Source of the DNA: Burkholderiales bacterium
Lineage (GTDB): Bacteria; Pseudomonadota; Gammaproteobacteria; Burkholderiales; Burkholderiaceae_D
Length of the DNA stretch: 64,000 nucleotides
Assembly (NCBI GenBank): GCA_016200895.1
Contig: JACQDX010000048.1
Span: 1 to 64,000 of the forward strand
Reading direction: 5' to 3'
Shown here: piece after piece, positions 35,884 through 45,440 of the stretch
Layout: each line of letters starts with the position of its first letter
Position numbering within the stretch: the first letter of the stretch is position 1
Program-made: the position numbers and the translations under genes
The notes under the pieces: generated by a model
Told to the model about the DNA's origin: nothing
Seen by the model: the letters and a program-made list of their open reading frames with translations, nothing else
The model's database searches: none

Positions 35884-36180
35884 ATGAGCAGCCATCCGAT
35901 TTTATTCGCGGTATTGATGTTTGCATCGCTCTGCGCCACCATCAAAATTTGGAGCATGGTCTTGCGCAGAGCAGGTCATCCCTGGGGCAAGTGTTTGCTC
36001 ATGTTTATTTCTGTGATTCCTTTTTTTGGTCCTGTCTTCTTTGTGTTTATTGACGCGCCTCCTGTCTTGCCTTTAGCTGAACAGGAAAAACCATTTCCTA
36101 AAGGGACAGAAATCTATCCTGATTTTTACCCTCTGATAAACAGCATCAGGAAAATTTTTGGTCAATCCAAAGTTGATTGA
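35884..36180 (+). CDS. Small membrane protein
   Basis: A 98-residue protein with two membrane helices (ILFAVLMFASLCATIKIWSM; CLLMFISVIPFFGPVFFVFI) and a short C-terminal tail. It is probably co-transcribed with the DUF4259 gene. No family is recognised. Confidence 0.6.
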   Translation: MSSHPILFAVLMFASLCATIKIWSMVLRRAGHPWGKCLLMFISVIPFFGPVFFVFIDAPPVLPLAEQEKPFPKGTEIYPDFYPLINSIRKIFGQSKVD

Positions 36181-36966
36181 ACTCTTTCAAGCCTTGTTTG
36201 AATTTCGCCATCCACTCCGGGTAGATAGAGGGCCGTGCGCACTGTTCGGAACGACACCTTGCTTGCGATATGAGGTGCCGCGAAACGGTGCGTATGACAC
36301 GGTCTACAGCTTGAGGCATATCCTCTGCGGCCTGTCGAGCATCAATCTGCAAACATGGCGTCAGCCTTACCCTGAGGCGAAATAGCGACGGCTTTGACCG
36401 GGCTATCTTTGACGCCACGTAGTATCAATTGTGACGCGCACAGCTCAACAAAAATAAGTTACGAAAACGACCGGAATTTTGTTGATGCACTTGATGTCTC
36501 CAGATGCTTCTGTTCCGTTCAGACGAATTGTAAAGTGTGTAATTGAACGTGTGCAAAACACAGCCATATCCGCAAGAATATTTCCGTAGTCAATACAGTA
36601 TTGTTGGGTGCTGGCATAGCGCAGCATTGTCACAGCTCATTTGACCCATACAGCCAGCTAGATGTTGCATTTACTTACAGGCCCAGCCTAGCTGCAATTC
36701 TCTGCTACAAAACATTACATCACCCGGTCAGCAAGACTTTACCATTGAAATTATGGCAAGCATGCTTAAGGCTGTCCAGCCGTAGCGGGCTTAAGCAACT
36801 GATGGCGAGTTCTTTGGACACCCCGTGTCCGCTAGTGTCTCGTCAGCACCCTGCACGTACACAGATTAACCAGACCAACAGATGGAAAAAAGGAGGCCGC
36901 CAGCCGACGTGCGAACCGTTGATTTATATTCACTGACCAACAAGAAATCTACATCAACATCATCCA
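36181..36966. other. Long intergenic region before the glycosidase lipoprotein gene
   Basis: A 786-base gap. A minus-strand frame (36146-36418, 90 residues) and plus-strand frames here lack convincing ribosome binding sites. The minus-strand one could be a degraded gene because it keeps a plausible helical sequence, but I do not call it. The end of the region (36937-36966) is a degenerate copy of the 30-base tandem repeat that continues into the next gene. Confidence 0.4.
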
Positions 36967-37026
36967 ATGACAAGCAAATCCGAATGGATATCTAAAATGA
37001 AAAGCAAATCCAGATCGACATCAAAA
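36937..37026 (+). repeat. Three tandem 30-base units spanning the start of the lipoprotein gene
   Basis: Units begin at 36937, 36967 and 36997. The last two each start with ATG(A) followed by an AAGCAAATCC core and end with ATC(T/A)AAA. They encode MTSKSEWISK and MKSKSRSTSK. The first unit is more diverged and lies upstream of the first ATG. Confidence 0.65.
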
Positions 37027-38958
37027 ATGAAAAACTATCAAGCAATATTGGGCGCACTGTTCTTCGCGCTCTTGCAAGGTTGCGGGGGGAGCGACAACAC
37101 ATCCGCTGCGGTGGACGGTGCGAGCCAGTCCAGGATAGCCGCTGCACCTCCACTTAACAAAACCGGGAAAGACGACAGCGTCGGCGCCCCGGCACTGGGT
37201 TCCAACTTAATCCGCACCCGCCATGCTGGTGGCGCAGGCATGAACCTGGCAGGGTTCATTGATTATAGTGCGGATGCCGCCACAATTGATTTGGCCAAAC
37301 GCATGCGGCCCTGGATTACCTCTGACAGTAACGGCACTTGGGACACCGGAGAAGAAGCCAGGCTGGACCTTGATGAAAATGGCTGGGTAAAGAGCCTGCC
37401 GCCGCCACTCAAAACCAACAGCGACCTGAAATACAATGCGGTAACGACGGTTCTTGATGACAGCAAAACAGGCCTGGCTATGCCCGCCGGGGATTACCAT
37501 GTTTTCTACGATGGTGATGGCGACCTTTATTTCGCTGGGGATGTCACGTTCAAAAAGGTTGAGGAGGGTCACATCATCGTGACACGCGTGCCAAAAACTG
37601 GCGATACCTTCTGGATGCGCATCACACGCATCAATCAGGACAATTATCTGCGCAATATCCGTGTGATCATGCCAGGCGGCATTTGTACTGGCAAGCCCCT
37701 GGAGTGGGTTGTCGGCCCGGATGCGTGCCCTGCCGGTGGCTACACCTCATTGGTGGAATTATCCAAGAATCAGATCTGGCATCCCAACTTTCTAGCCGAC
37801 CTCAATGGTGTACGGACTCTGCGTTTCATGGATTGGTTCAGGATCAATAGTTCCACCATGTCCACCTGGTCGCAGCGTCCAGCCAAGAGCGATGCGACCT
37901 GGGCCACACCCAATGGTGTGCCTGTTGGTGTTGCTGTCAATCTGGCCAACACACTTTTGGCCGATGCCTGGCTGAACGTTCCCTACCGCGCTGACAACGA
38001 CTACGTGCAACGCATGGCGCAGTTGGTCAAGACCAGTCTGAATCCGGCTGCCAAATTCATTGTCGAGTACGGCAACGAACCCTGGAATTGGGCTCCTCCC
38101 TTCTATGCAAACTTCTTGTGGCTGGCGGATCAGGGTTTGACCAGATTTCACCGGAACGACCAGGCGGATGCCCCTCAGTATGAGCGTGCCATAAACTATT
38201 ACTCACTGCGCTCGAATGAAATCTGCCAGATCGTCAAAAAGGAATTTGGTGACCAGTCCTCGCACGTGCAATGTGTGCTGAACACCCAGTTTGGCGGGCC
38301 TGAACAAGCGAACATGGCACTCGCCTGCAGTCTGGCCGTAAAGACGGGCACAATCACCAAAGACTGTTCTGGCCCGATTGATGCGGTGGCTGTCGGCACG
38401 TACGTGGGCGGCTACCTGGGGGATGTTGGGAACGTAGAGAGGGTGGCCAGTTGGGGCACGGGGAGTGCGGGAGTAGACAAGGTCTTCGAGGAGTTGCTTG
38501 GCAAGGACGTCAACGGCAAGGATGTCAAAACCCCATTGCAGGTATCCTACGCCCTTAAAGGCGCTGTTGCCCATGCCGGTGACCTTATCCGTGAGTACAA
38601 AACCAACATGGCCAACGGACCCTACAAGAAGCCGCTGTTCGCCTACGAGGGAGGACAGCACCTGGTTGTAACGACCGCCAATCCTTATCCAGACGCTACC
38701 AGCTTGTTCAGCACTGCTAATCGTGACAAGCGCATGGGGGATGTCTACAACGGACTGTTGGCGGAATGGAGAAAGGGCGAGGGCATAGGCCCTGGCCAGG
38801 TTTTCATGCACTTCAACAACGTCAGCCAGTACACCAAAGACGGAGCATGGGGACTGCGCGAAGCGGCATTCGCCAACGGGGCGGACAGCCCCAAGTGGAT
38901 GGCTTTCAAGCCTTACCGCGACACTATAGGATGCTGGTGGGACAAGTGCAGCCAGTAA
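36967..38958 (+). CDS. Lipoprotein with a glycoside-hydrolase-like (clan A) domain
   Basis: Up to 663 residues. Three starts are possible (36967, 36997, 37027) because the N-terminus is a tandem repeat. All lead into a signal peptide with lipobox LLQGC, so it is likely lipid-anchored. The catalytic-like Glu residues are E371 in EYGNEPWNW (the NEP motif of TIM-barrel glycosidases) and E561 in LFAYEGGQHL. Large Trp-rich surfaces suggest polysaccharide binding; similar proteins are often named cellulose-binding. No Shine-Dalgarno is visible before any start. It is monocistronic, with a hairpin following. Confidence 0.75.
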   Translation: MTSKSEWISKMKSKSRSTSKMKNYQAILGALFFALLQGCGGSDNTSAAVDGASQSRIAAAPPLNKTGKDDSVGAPALGSNLIRTRHAGGAGMNLAGFIDYSADAATIDLAKRMRPWITSDSNGTWDTGEEARLDLDENGWVKSLPPPLKTNSDLKYNAVTTVLDDSKTGLAMPAGDYHVFYDGDGDLYFAGDVTFKKVEEGHIIVTRVPKTGDTFWMRITRINQDNYLRNIRVIMPGGICTGKPLEWVVGPDACPAGGYTSLVELSKNQIWHPNFLADLNGVRTLRFMDWFRINSSTMSTWSQRPAKSDATWATPNGVPVGVAVNLANTLLADAWLNVPYRADNDYVQRMAQLVKTSLNPAAKFIVEYGNEPWNWAPPFYANFLWLADQGLTRFHRNDQADAPQYERAINYYSLRSNEICQIVKKEFGDQSSHVQCVLNTQFGGPEQANMALACSLAVKTGTITKDCSGPIDAVAVGTYVGGYLGDVGNVERVASWGTGSAGVDKVFEELLGKDVNGKDVKTPLQVSYALKGAVAHAGDLIREYKTNMANGPYKKPLFAYEGGQHLVVTTANPYPDATSLFSTANRDKRMGDVYNGLLAEWRKGEGIGPGQVFMHFNNVSQYTKDGAWGLREAAFANGADSPKWMAFKPYRDTIGCWWDKCSQ

Positions 38959-38982
38959 GACCTAAAAGTAACAGCGCGGCAT

Positions 38983-39031
38983 AAAGAGAGTGGCCTGCTC
39001 CTGGCGACAAAGCGCCCGGACAGGCCTCTTT
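38983..39031 (+). terminator. Imperfect hairpin after the glycosidase gene
   Basis: AAAGAG(AGT)GGCCTG pairs with CAGGCCTCTTT, with a three-base bulge and a GC-rich loop. The T-run is short (TTT). Possible terminator. Confidence 0.4.
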
Positions 39032-39305
39032 CCAGGCTAGCACTGCAGTCTGGCCCAGCACACTGGCAGATTTGCCGCGAATCCACCTGCGCACCACTCA
39101 TAGCGAGCAGGTGGGGCAGGTGGCCTCGTGCGTGGCATCCGGGCTATCTGCACTCCAGCCTCCTGTATATCATGCTGCACCACTTGACTGGACGTACTTT
39201 GTACGCCAACGCACAGATGTTTCGGCAGCATGCGCCTATCTTGTTTGTAAGCATTCTCATTGGCTCATGCCAATGCAGGGTTCTGCAACCAGGATGGAGA
39301 TGACC

Positions 39306-39959
39306 ATGACTCATATTATTGCCGGGCGACTGCAGCAGCAGGAACAGGTACAGCAGGCTATCTATCAACTGATGGTACTGGGCTTTGCGCCGGGACAAAT
39401 CAGCTCTTTTTATCTTAATCCTCCGGGGCAACATGATATGTATCCTGTCGGCGGTGACCGCGATGAATCACCAGGGGCAACCAAGGCTGGTAGTGGTGCA
39501 GTCAATGGCGCTGCTGCTGGTGGCGCGGTTGGTGCTGCCGTGGGTTTGATCGGTGCGCCTGTGACTGGCCCGGTGAGTACGGCATTGGGTGCGCTGGTTG
39601 GTGCACACGTGGGAGCGCTGATAGGTAGTTTGTCGCAGATGAAGGACAAAGGTGAGGTGACAGAAGACGACGCTGAAAATGCTGCCGCCGTGCGACGGTC
39701 TGGCATGATGGTGGCCGTCAGTGTCAGTAAGCCTGAGAGTGAGCAGCATGTCATTACCGTGTTGAAAAATCTGGGCGCAGACCAGATTGAGCTGAGCGAA
39801 GGTACGATCAGCAAAGGTGACTGGACAGATTTTGATCCGCGCGTGCCGCCTAATTTAATCCCTGCCAATTTGCCATCGGCTGCGAGTAATGGTGCAGCTA
39901 CTCCCCCCACTGTTGAACAGCAGGCTGCGGAGCAGGGAGTGACTGGCCGTGAGCTATAA
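39306..39959 (+). CDS. Glycine-zipper stress-type protein
   Basis: A 217-residue protein. ATG 39306 is preferred, with GGAG upstream; 39294 and 39300 are alternatives. The N-terminus ATIIAGRLQQ-like MTHIIAGRLQQQEQVQQAIYQL forms a ferredoxin-like strand-helix. The centre is a long Gly/Ala zipper membrane-like segment (GAVNGAAAGGAVGAAVG; GALVGAHVGALIG). A second strand-helix follows (GMMVAVSV; HVITVLKNLGADQIE). This layout is common in betaproteobacterial stress proteins without a known reaction. The gene overlaps the next by eleven bases. Confidence 0.75.
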   Translation: MTHIIAGRLQQQEQVQQAIYQLMVLGFAPGQISSFYLNPPGQHDMYPVGGDRDESPGATKAGSGAVNGAAAGGAVGAAVGLIGAPVTGPVSTALGALVGAHVGALIGSLSQMKDKGEVTEDDAENAAAVRRSGMMVAVSVSKPESEQHVITVLKNLGADQIELSEGTISKGDWTDFDPRVPPNLIPANLPSAASNGAATPPTVEQQAAEQGVTGREL

Positions 39960-40209
39960 ACAAGCAGGCGTCAAGAGCAAAACACAAAAACTGCGACGAG
40001 TGCCGGAAACAGATATCACCTCACCAGAGAGTGATGTCAAGTTGCCGCATGAGCGTGATGAAACGACCGATAGCCGGACAAAGCCACGCAAAGTCATGAA
40101 GCAGGCTTTGCGCGATTTGCAGGCTGGCATGCTAGATACTGACTTACATGGTGAGCGTGGAGTTGAGGTTGTCTTCAAGCCCAAGGCAAAGAGTATCCGC
40201 AAGCATTAA
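39949..40209 (+). CDS. Small basic hypothetical protein
   Basis: An 86-residue protein starting at GTG 39949 inside the end of the previous gene, behind GGGAG. The C-terminal half KQALRDLQAGMLDTDLHGERG is the best-structured part, with Lys-rich ends. It is translationally coupled to the glycine-zipper protein. Unknown function. Confidence 0.65.
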   Translation: MSYKQAGVKSKTQKLRRVPETDITSPESDVKLPHERDETTDSRTKPRKVMKQALRDLQAGMLDTDLHGERGVEVVFKPKAKSIRKH

Positions 40210-40306
40210 TACTTCTGGACAGGTAGCAAAGGCAGGTAGAGGGCTGCTGTGCGAAATCCTGCTGAAATACCTTATATCAACTTGCGGGCTTTCTTGCAGG
40301 CAGGGT

Positions 40307-41332
40307 TTATTGTTGATGCGCCTGTTCCGCACGTTTCTTCATCAGTCCCAGTATGGATTGATGAAAGTCGTTCAGTACCATTTTTCCCCACAGATCACCA
40401 TAGGTCTTGAGTTGTGACTTATTGATGAAACGGGTGCTCAGGCGCAATTCTGTGCCGCCATCTTTTGCTTTCAGGTCATAGCCACCATCGAGCACATCGA
40501 AGTATTCGCCACCCATTTCCACATGCCTGTCAAGCGCGTCTCTGGGGATGCCTCCAACTGGAATGTGAAAACGGTAATGCATGGCGTAAGGCTTTTGCCA
40601 GGTAGTGATGATTTCTTCAAAACTGACATTCTTTTCCCAGCGCGAGGTCCTGACTGCACCTACGCCATTACCGTTCATATTCGCTGCCAACGGCTTGGGC
40701 AGGCCGATCAGATGTACGAATGAAAAGCCGAGCTCATCAGCTTTGATATTTTGCACAGAAGCCAATTGATCAAACACTTCTTCGGGGTTGGCCTGTATCT
40801 GTATGACGGAACTGACAAGCTGCTCACTTTGTGCAGGTGGCAGGTTTGCTTCTATCGGGCCAAGCAAGAGCGGCAACAGGGCGAAAGAAGACAAACTGAC
40901 TTTGGATGCGTGGAAGTGATTGTGTATCACGCCTGCAATCAGACCACCCAGCAAGGCAGCGACCATGAAGACCGGGGCGACCAGCACCAGGCAAATCATG
41001 CCTTCCAGCAGGCAAACAAACATGGCAAGCAGGAACATCGCCATCGACAGGCAGGACACCATGGCTTGCCTGCCCAGGCTAATGCGAGATTTGCCAGCCG
41101 CCAGCAGCACTGCGATTGCACCGATGCTGAAAGGGGCAACAATCAGGAAGGTGGTAGACACGATTTGCAGCCATGCATGCAGGGACTTATTTTCAAAACT
41201 GATGCGCAACAGCAGGCCATACACTACACCCACAATCAGTGCACCTATCATGCGCAGTTTAAAATGTGGGCTATCCGTAGCCGGATTTTGCGTGCTGCCT
41301 GACGTACTGTTTGGGCTGTTGTTTTCAGACAT
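40307..41332 (-). CDS. Membrane protein with a C-terminal SRPBCC (START-like) domain
   Basis: A 341-residue protein. Residues about 25-165 hold four or more membrane helices (MIGALIVGVVYGLLL; IVSTTFLIVAPFSIGAIAVL; CLSMAMFLLAMFVCLL; VFMVAALLGGLIAGV). The C-terminal 165 residues look like a polyketide-cyclase/SRPBCC fold (VIQIQANPEEVFDQLASV, ending FHQSILGLMKKRAEQ), which binds hydrophobic ligands. It is monocistronic. The ligand is unknown. Confidence 0.7.
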   Translation of the reverse strand: MSENNSPNSTSGSTQNPATDSPHFKLRMIGALIVGVVYGLLLRISFENKSLHAWLQIVSTTFLIVAPFSIGAIAVLLAAGKSRISLGRQAMVSCLSMAMFLLAMFVCLLEGMICLVLVAPVFMVAALLGGLIAGVIHNHFHASKVSLSSFALLPLLLGPIEANLPPAQSEQLVSSVIQIQANPEEVFDQLASVQNIKADELGFSFVHLIGLPKPLAANMNGNGVGAVRTSRWEKNVSFEEIITTWQKPYAMHYRFHIPVGGIPRDALDRHVEMGGEYFDVLDGGYDLKAKDGGTELRLSTRFINKSQLKTYGDLWGKMVLNDFHQSILGLMKKRAEQAHQQ

Positions 41333-41526
41333 GCTGCCTACCTGAGTAAATGGGCTAGTGACTTAAAACCTGCTTACGATCTTACTGCGCGTGCGTGATC
41401 TGGGCTCATGCGCTGCTCAAAATGCTCACGTACATAGAGTACATTCCGCTTTTTTCGCTGCGTTTTCGTTACCCTGACCCCGCTGCCGCATGCTCGCTAC
41501 AGATCGTAAACAGGTTCTTAGAAAAT

Positions 41527-41790
41527 TTATTTGTAGACCAGCTTCATCACCAAGATGAAAAGCGCCAGCATCAGCGTGATCATATTGGCGATAATGATGG
41601 GCAAGGCGCTGAGCATGAGGCCATACACCAGCCACAGCATGATGCCGACGACGAGGATGATGTACATGCCTAGGGACACGCCTTCGGCCCGCTTGCGACG
41701 CCAGGTCAGCCAGGCTTGCGGGACAAAAGCAGTGGTCGTCAGACAGGCGGCGATGTAGCCGACCAGGTCGACAGGCAAAATAGAGGGCAT
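41527..41790 (-). CDS. SemiSWEET-type sugar transporter
   Basis: An 87-residue protein with three membrane helices and the PQ-loop motif TTTAFVPQAWLTWRRKRAEG at about residues 17-36, the hallmark of bacterial SemiSWEETs, which dimerise to pass sugars. Start 41790 gives the family length. It lies just downstream of a flavin-reductase gene on the same strand (nine bases), so the two are probably co-transcribed without an obvious functional link. Confidence 0.88.
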   Translation of the reverse strand: MPSILPVDLVGYIAACLTTTAFVPQAWLTWRRKRAEGVSLGMYIILVVGIMLWLVYGLMLSALPIIIANMITLMLALFILVMKLVYK

Positions 41791-41798
41791 GGGCAGGT

Positions 41799-42308
41799 TT
41801 ATTCTTTGTTGGGGGGCAGGAACTGGCCAGAGTGGAACACCAGCGGTGCCTGTTTGGTGAATTCGCAATGCTCAACCTCGCCAACGAAGATGACATGGTC
41901 GCCCTCAGGATAACGGCTGCGGTTGTGGCATTCAAACCAGGCCGATGCGCCTGTCAGTATGGGGTGGCCAGTGCGCGAGAGGGTGTAATCAACACCGGCA
42001 AAGCGGTCAGTCTTACGGCTGGCAAATTGCGCGGCCAGCCAGGCTTGTTCACTCGATAGTATATTCACCACATAGTGAGAATTGCCGCTGAACACGGGCA
42101 GGCTATTGGCTGCGGTGCCCAGGCTCCAGAGTATCAGTGGCGGGTCGAGTGAGACAGAATTGAAGGAAGATGCCGTCAAGCCCAAAAACTGCCCATCCGC
42201 CAAACGTGTGGTGATGACAGTAACGCCGGTGGCAAATTGCGACAGGGCGTCCCGGAAATGGCGGGTATCAAATTCACGCTTTTCAGAGCGGGGTGAGCGG
42301 GTGTGCAT
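41799..42308 (-). CDS. Flavin reductase family protein
   Basis: A 169-residue FMN-binding split-barrel protein (start 42308; two upstream ATGs are possible). Visible are FRDALSQFATGVTVITTR near residue 20, the flavin-binding GLTASSFNSVSLDPPLILWS, and GDHVIFVGEVEHCE. Such enzymes supply reduced flavin to monooxygenases. Its partner monooxygenase is not next to it. Confidence 0.88.
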   Translation of the reverse strand: MHTRSPRSEKREFDTRHFRDALSQFATGVTVITTRLADGQFLGLTASSFNSVSLDPPLILWSLGTAANSLPVFSGNSHYVVNILSSEQAWLAAQFASRKTDRFAGVDYTLSRTGHPILTGASAWFECHNRSRYPEGDHVIFVGEVEHCEFTKQAPLVFHSGQFLPPNKE

Positions 42309-42505
42309 GAGGTTCCATGGTTCTTTTTTTACCATTATCACAGATTTTCAGGCATTTTGGCTCATTGCGGCTTCATGGCCTGCTATGCTGCAATAGGAAG
42401 TGTGGCGCTGATTGTGTTAAACTTGCAGGCTTGCCGGTTTCCCCAGGTTTTAAGCTAAGTAGTTGATTTGCTTGAACTAAATTTCCCACTAAGAGGTGCT
42501 GAGGT

Positions 42506-42895
42506 ATGCCTATGCTGCTGATTTTACGCCGTGTAATGATGATGTCTGTGTTAGCCCTGCTAACGATGACGAGTTTGCAAGGTTTTGCACAAATACCGGA
42601 GGAACGCAATTTCCCGGAAAATACCAGGCGCGGTGTCTTGAATATGTCGCAATATCCCAATGTCCTGATTGATGGCAAAGCCAAGAATACAGCGCCGGGT
42701 TTGCGTATCTATGATGATCAGAACCTGTTCATCTCGCCTACGCAAATTACCGGTAACTACGTCATCGTTAATTATCTTGAGGATAATTTTGGTGATGTCT
42801 CAAAAATCTGGGTATTGACCGAGATTGAACGTAAAAGGGTATTGCCAGTCGCCAAGGAATGGGTGCCACAGATTTTCCAGAACAAAAATTTTTGA
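42506..42895 (+). CDS. Secreted hypothetical protein
   Basis: A 129-residue protein with a signal peptide (RRVMMMSVLALLTMTSLQGFAQ). The mature part is about 100 residues with RGVLNMSQYPNVLIDGKAKN and a charged C-terminus. I recall similar small periplasmic proteins in Oxalobacteraceae without known function. It is transcribed towards miaB and followed by the 9-base tandem repeats. Confidence 0.7.
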   Translation: MPMLLILRRVMMMSVLALLTMTSLQGFAQIPEERNFPENTRRGVLNMSQYPNVLIDGKAKNTAPGLRIYDDQNLFISPTQITGNYVIVNYLEDNFGDVSKIWVLTEIERKRVLPVAKEWVPQIFQNKNF

Positions 42896-42948
42896 GATCT
42901 GCTCAGGGATTACAGCCACGCCTGGCGCAGTGATGTAATCCCGAAAAT

Positions 42949-42984
42949 AAGTAAAGTAAGTAAAGTAAGTTGAGTAAGTAAAAA
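42949..42984 (+). repeat. Four tandem 9-base units just upstream of miaB
   Basis: AAGTAAAGT, AAGTAAAGT, AAGTTGAGT, AAGTAAAAA, ending four bases before the miaB ATG at 42988. The units contain purine-rich GAGT/AAGT blocks but no strong Shine-Dalgarno. Confidence 0.7.
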
Positions 42985-42987
42985 ATC

Positions 42988-44328
42988 ATGCAAAAAAAAG
43001 TATTTATCAAAACCTTCGGTTGCCAGATGAACGAGTACGACTCGGACAAGATGGCAGATATCCTCAATGCCAATGATGGCATGGTGCAGACCGATAATCC
43101 CGACGATGCCGACGTTATCTTGCTGAATACCTGCAGCGTGCGCGAAAAAGCATCTGAAAAAGTATTTTCTGACCTCGGTCGCCTGCGTGAACTCAAGCGC
43201 AAAAAACCTGAGCTGCTGATTGGTGTTGGCGGTTGTGTGGCGTCGCAAGAAGGCGATGCCATCATCAAACGCGCCCCTTATGTAGACGTGGTATTTGGCC
43301 CGCAAACCCTGCACCGCTTGCCGCAATTGATAGATGCGCGCCGTACTTCTGGTCGCTCGCAGGTCGATATCAGTTTCCCTGAAATTGAAAAGTTTGACCA
43401 TATGCCACCAGCCCGTGTTGAGGGCGCAAGCGCCTATGTGTCCATCATGGAAGGTTGCAGCAAGTATTGCAGTTACTGCGTTGTGCCTTATACCCGCGGT
43501 GAAGAAGTCTCGCGCCCTTTTGATGATGTGCTGGCAGAAGTGGCTGGCCTGGCTGAGCAGGGCGTCAAGGAAATCTCATTGCTGGGGCAAAACGTGAATG
43601 CCTACCGTGGCGTCATGGAAGATGGCGAGATCGCCGACTTTGCGCTGTTGATTGAATACATCGCCGAGTTTCCGCAGATAGAACGCATACGCTTTGTTAC
43701 CAGCCATCCCAAAGAATTCACCCAGCGCCTGATTGACTGTTATGCCAAGGTGCCCAAGCTGGTCAATCACTTGTACCTGCCTGCCCAGCATGGCTCTGAC
43801 CGTATCTTGTCGGCGATGAAGCGCGGCTATACTGCCATAGAATACAAATCCGTCTTGCGCCGTTTGAGGCAGGTGCGCCCCGATATTTCTGTGTCGTCTG
43901 ATTTTATCGTCGGCTTCCCTGGTGAGACCGATGAAGATTTTGATGCGCTGATGAAGCTCATCAATGACATTGGTTTTGATAACAGCTTCAGCTTTATCTT
44001 CAGCCCGCGCCCTGGTACGCCAGCGGCTAACCTGACTGACGATACTCCGGCAGAATTGAAGTTGCGCCGCCTGCAGCATTTGCAGTCTGTGATTGATGCC
44101 AATACCAAGAAATACAGCAATGCCATGATAGGTACGGTACAGCGTATTCTGGTAGAAGGCCCGTCGGTCAAGGACCCTAATGAATTGCAGGGCCGCACCG
44201 AAAATAACCGCGTCGTCAATTTCGCGGGTTCCAAAGACCTGGTCGGTACGCTGGTGAATACCCGCATCACCGAATCCTATAATTATTCCTTACGCGGCGA
44301 ATTAGTCGAAGAGGCTGTGACAGCATAA
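42988..44328 (+). CDS. miaB: tRNA-2-methylthio-N6-dimethylallyladenosine synthase
   Basis: Radical SAM methylthiotransferase acting on i6A37 of tRNAs. It has 446 residues, normal length. The N-terminal UPF0004 domain holds the auxiliary Fe-S cysteines ([30 protein letters not shown]). The radical SAM motif is [15 protein letters not shown] at about residues 157-171. A TRAM domain follows at the C-terminus. Its stop overlaps the phoH ATG. This is the first gene of the miaB-phoH-ybeY operon seen throughout proteobacteria. Confidence 0.97.
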   Translation: MQKKVFIKTFGCQMNEYDSDKMADILNANDGMVQTDNPDDADVILLNTCSVREKASEKVFSDLGRLRELKRKKPELLIGVGGCVASQEGDAIIKRAPYVDVVFGPQTLHRLPQLIDARRTSGRSQVDISFPEIEKFDHMPPARVEGASAYVSIMEGCSKYCSYCVVPYTRGEEVSRPFDDVLAEVAGLAEQGVKEISLLGQNVNAYRGVMEDGEIADFALLIEYIAEFPQIERIRFVTSHPKEFTQRLIDCYAKVPKLVNHLYLPAQHGSDRILSAMKRGYTAIEYKSVLRRLRQVRPDISVSSDFIVGFPGETDEDFDALMKLINDIGFDNSFSFIFSPRPGTPAANLTDDTPAELKLRRLQHLQSVIDANTKKYSNAMIGTVQRILVEGPSVKDPNELQGRTENNRVVNFAGSKDLVGTLVNTRITESYNYSLRGELVEEAVTA

Positions 44329-45440
44329 TGGCAAAAACACCCGTGCCGGTGGCACATTTCATCCCTCAACCTCTGGACAACACCCGTCTGGCGCATCTGT
44401 GCGGGCCATTGGATGAGAACTTGCGGCAGATATCATCCGCACTGGATGTGACGATATTTCGCCGTGGTGAAAAATTTATCGTCAGCGGCCACAATGCCGA
44501 AAAAGCGATAGAGATACTTGAGCATTTCTATGGACTGGCGAAAAAAATCATCACCATCGATGAAGTGCAACTGGCCCTGGTAGAGCAACGCGCCAGCAAG
44601 AGCCTGAAAAAAGGCAAGGCAGGTAAGGACAATGAGGAAGATATCATTCCGGCGGATGCCGTCGCGGTTGATGCCCCACTGCCGGAAGATGCCGACATCG
44701 AAAGCCCGATGCTGAAAACCCGCCGCAGCGATTTGCGCGGGCGCACGCCGCATCAGAATCATTACATCAAGGCCATACTTGAACACGACATCAGCTTTGG
44801 CATAGGCCCGGCTGGTACAGGTAAAACTTACCTCGCCGTTGCTTGCGCCGTGGATGCGCTGGAGCGTGATGCCGTCAAACGCATAGTGCTGACCCGCCCT
44901 GCAGTGGAAGCAGGCGAGCGCCTGGGTTTCTTGCCGGGTGACCTGGCGCAAAAGGTGGACCCTTATCTGCGCCCGTTGTATGACGCCCTGTATGATTTAC
45001 TGGGCTTTGACCGCACGCAAAAGATGTTTGAAAAACAGGTCATTGAAATCGCCCCGCTGGCTTACATGCGTGGCCGCACCCTGAACCATGCTTTCGTCAT
45101 TCTCGATGAGGCGCAAAACACCACCGCTGAACAGATGAAGATGTTCCTCACGCGCATAGGCTTTGGCAGCAAGGCCGTGATCACCGGTGACGTGACCCAG
45201 ATCGATTTGCAGCGCGGCCAAAAGAGCGGCTTGATTGACGCTTGCCAGGTGCTCGATGGCGTGCGTGGCATTGCCTTTACCCAGTTTGCTAGCGTGGACG
45301 TGGTACGTCACCCGCTGGTGGCCCGCATCGTCGATGCCTATGAAAGCGCAAGTGCCAATGCCACCGCCAACAGCGCCGCCATCGGCCTCCTGAAACCCGC
45401 AACCCCCTTAAGCTCTGCCCACCATGGTCGCAAAAAGTAA
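44328..45440 (+). CDS. ybeZ: PhoH-like ATPase (YbeZ)
   Basis: A 370-residue P-loop ATPase linked to ribosome and RNA metabolism and always found beside YbeY. Walker A GPAGTGKT is at about residues 162-169 and the Walker B region VILDEAQNTT is near 260. A KH-like N-terminal domain precedes it. It overlaps miaB by one base and ybeY by 17 bases. The tail after about residue 345 is Ala-rich and not conserved. Confidence 0.94.
   Translation: MAKTPVPVAHFIPQPLDNTRLAHLCGPLDENLRQISSALDVTIFRRGEKFIVSGHNAEKAIEILEHFYGLAKKIITIDEVQLALVEQRASKSLKKGKAGKDNEEDIIPADAVAVDAPLPEDADIESPMLKTRRSDLRGRTPHQNHYIKAILEHDISFGIGPAGTGKTYLAVACAVDALERDAVKRIVLTRPAVEAGERLGFLPGDLAQKVDPYLRPLYDALYDLLGFDRTQKMFEKQVIEIAPLAYMRGRTLNHAFVILDEAQNTTAEQMKMFLTRIGFGSKAVITGDVTQIDLQRGQKSGLIDACQVLDGVRGIAFTQFASVDVVRHPLVARIVDAYESASANATANSAAIGLLKPATPLSSAHHGRKK

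Noticed and set aside
36146-36418. Minus-strand 90-codon frame after the small membrane protein
   Set aside because: It overlaps the end of a real gene, has no ribosome binding site and no recognised family. It could be a gene remnant but is unsupported.
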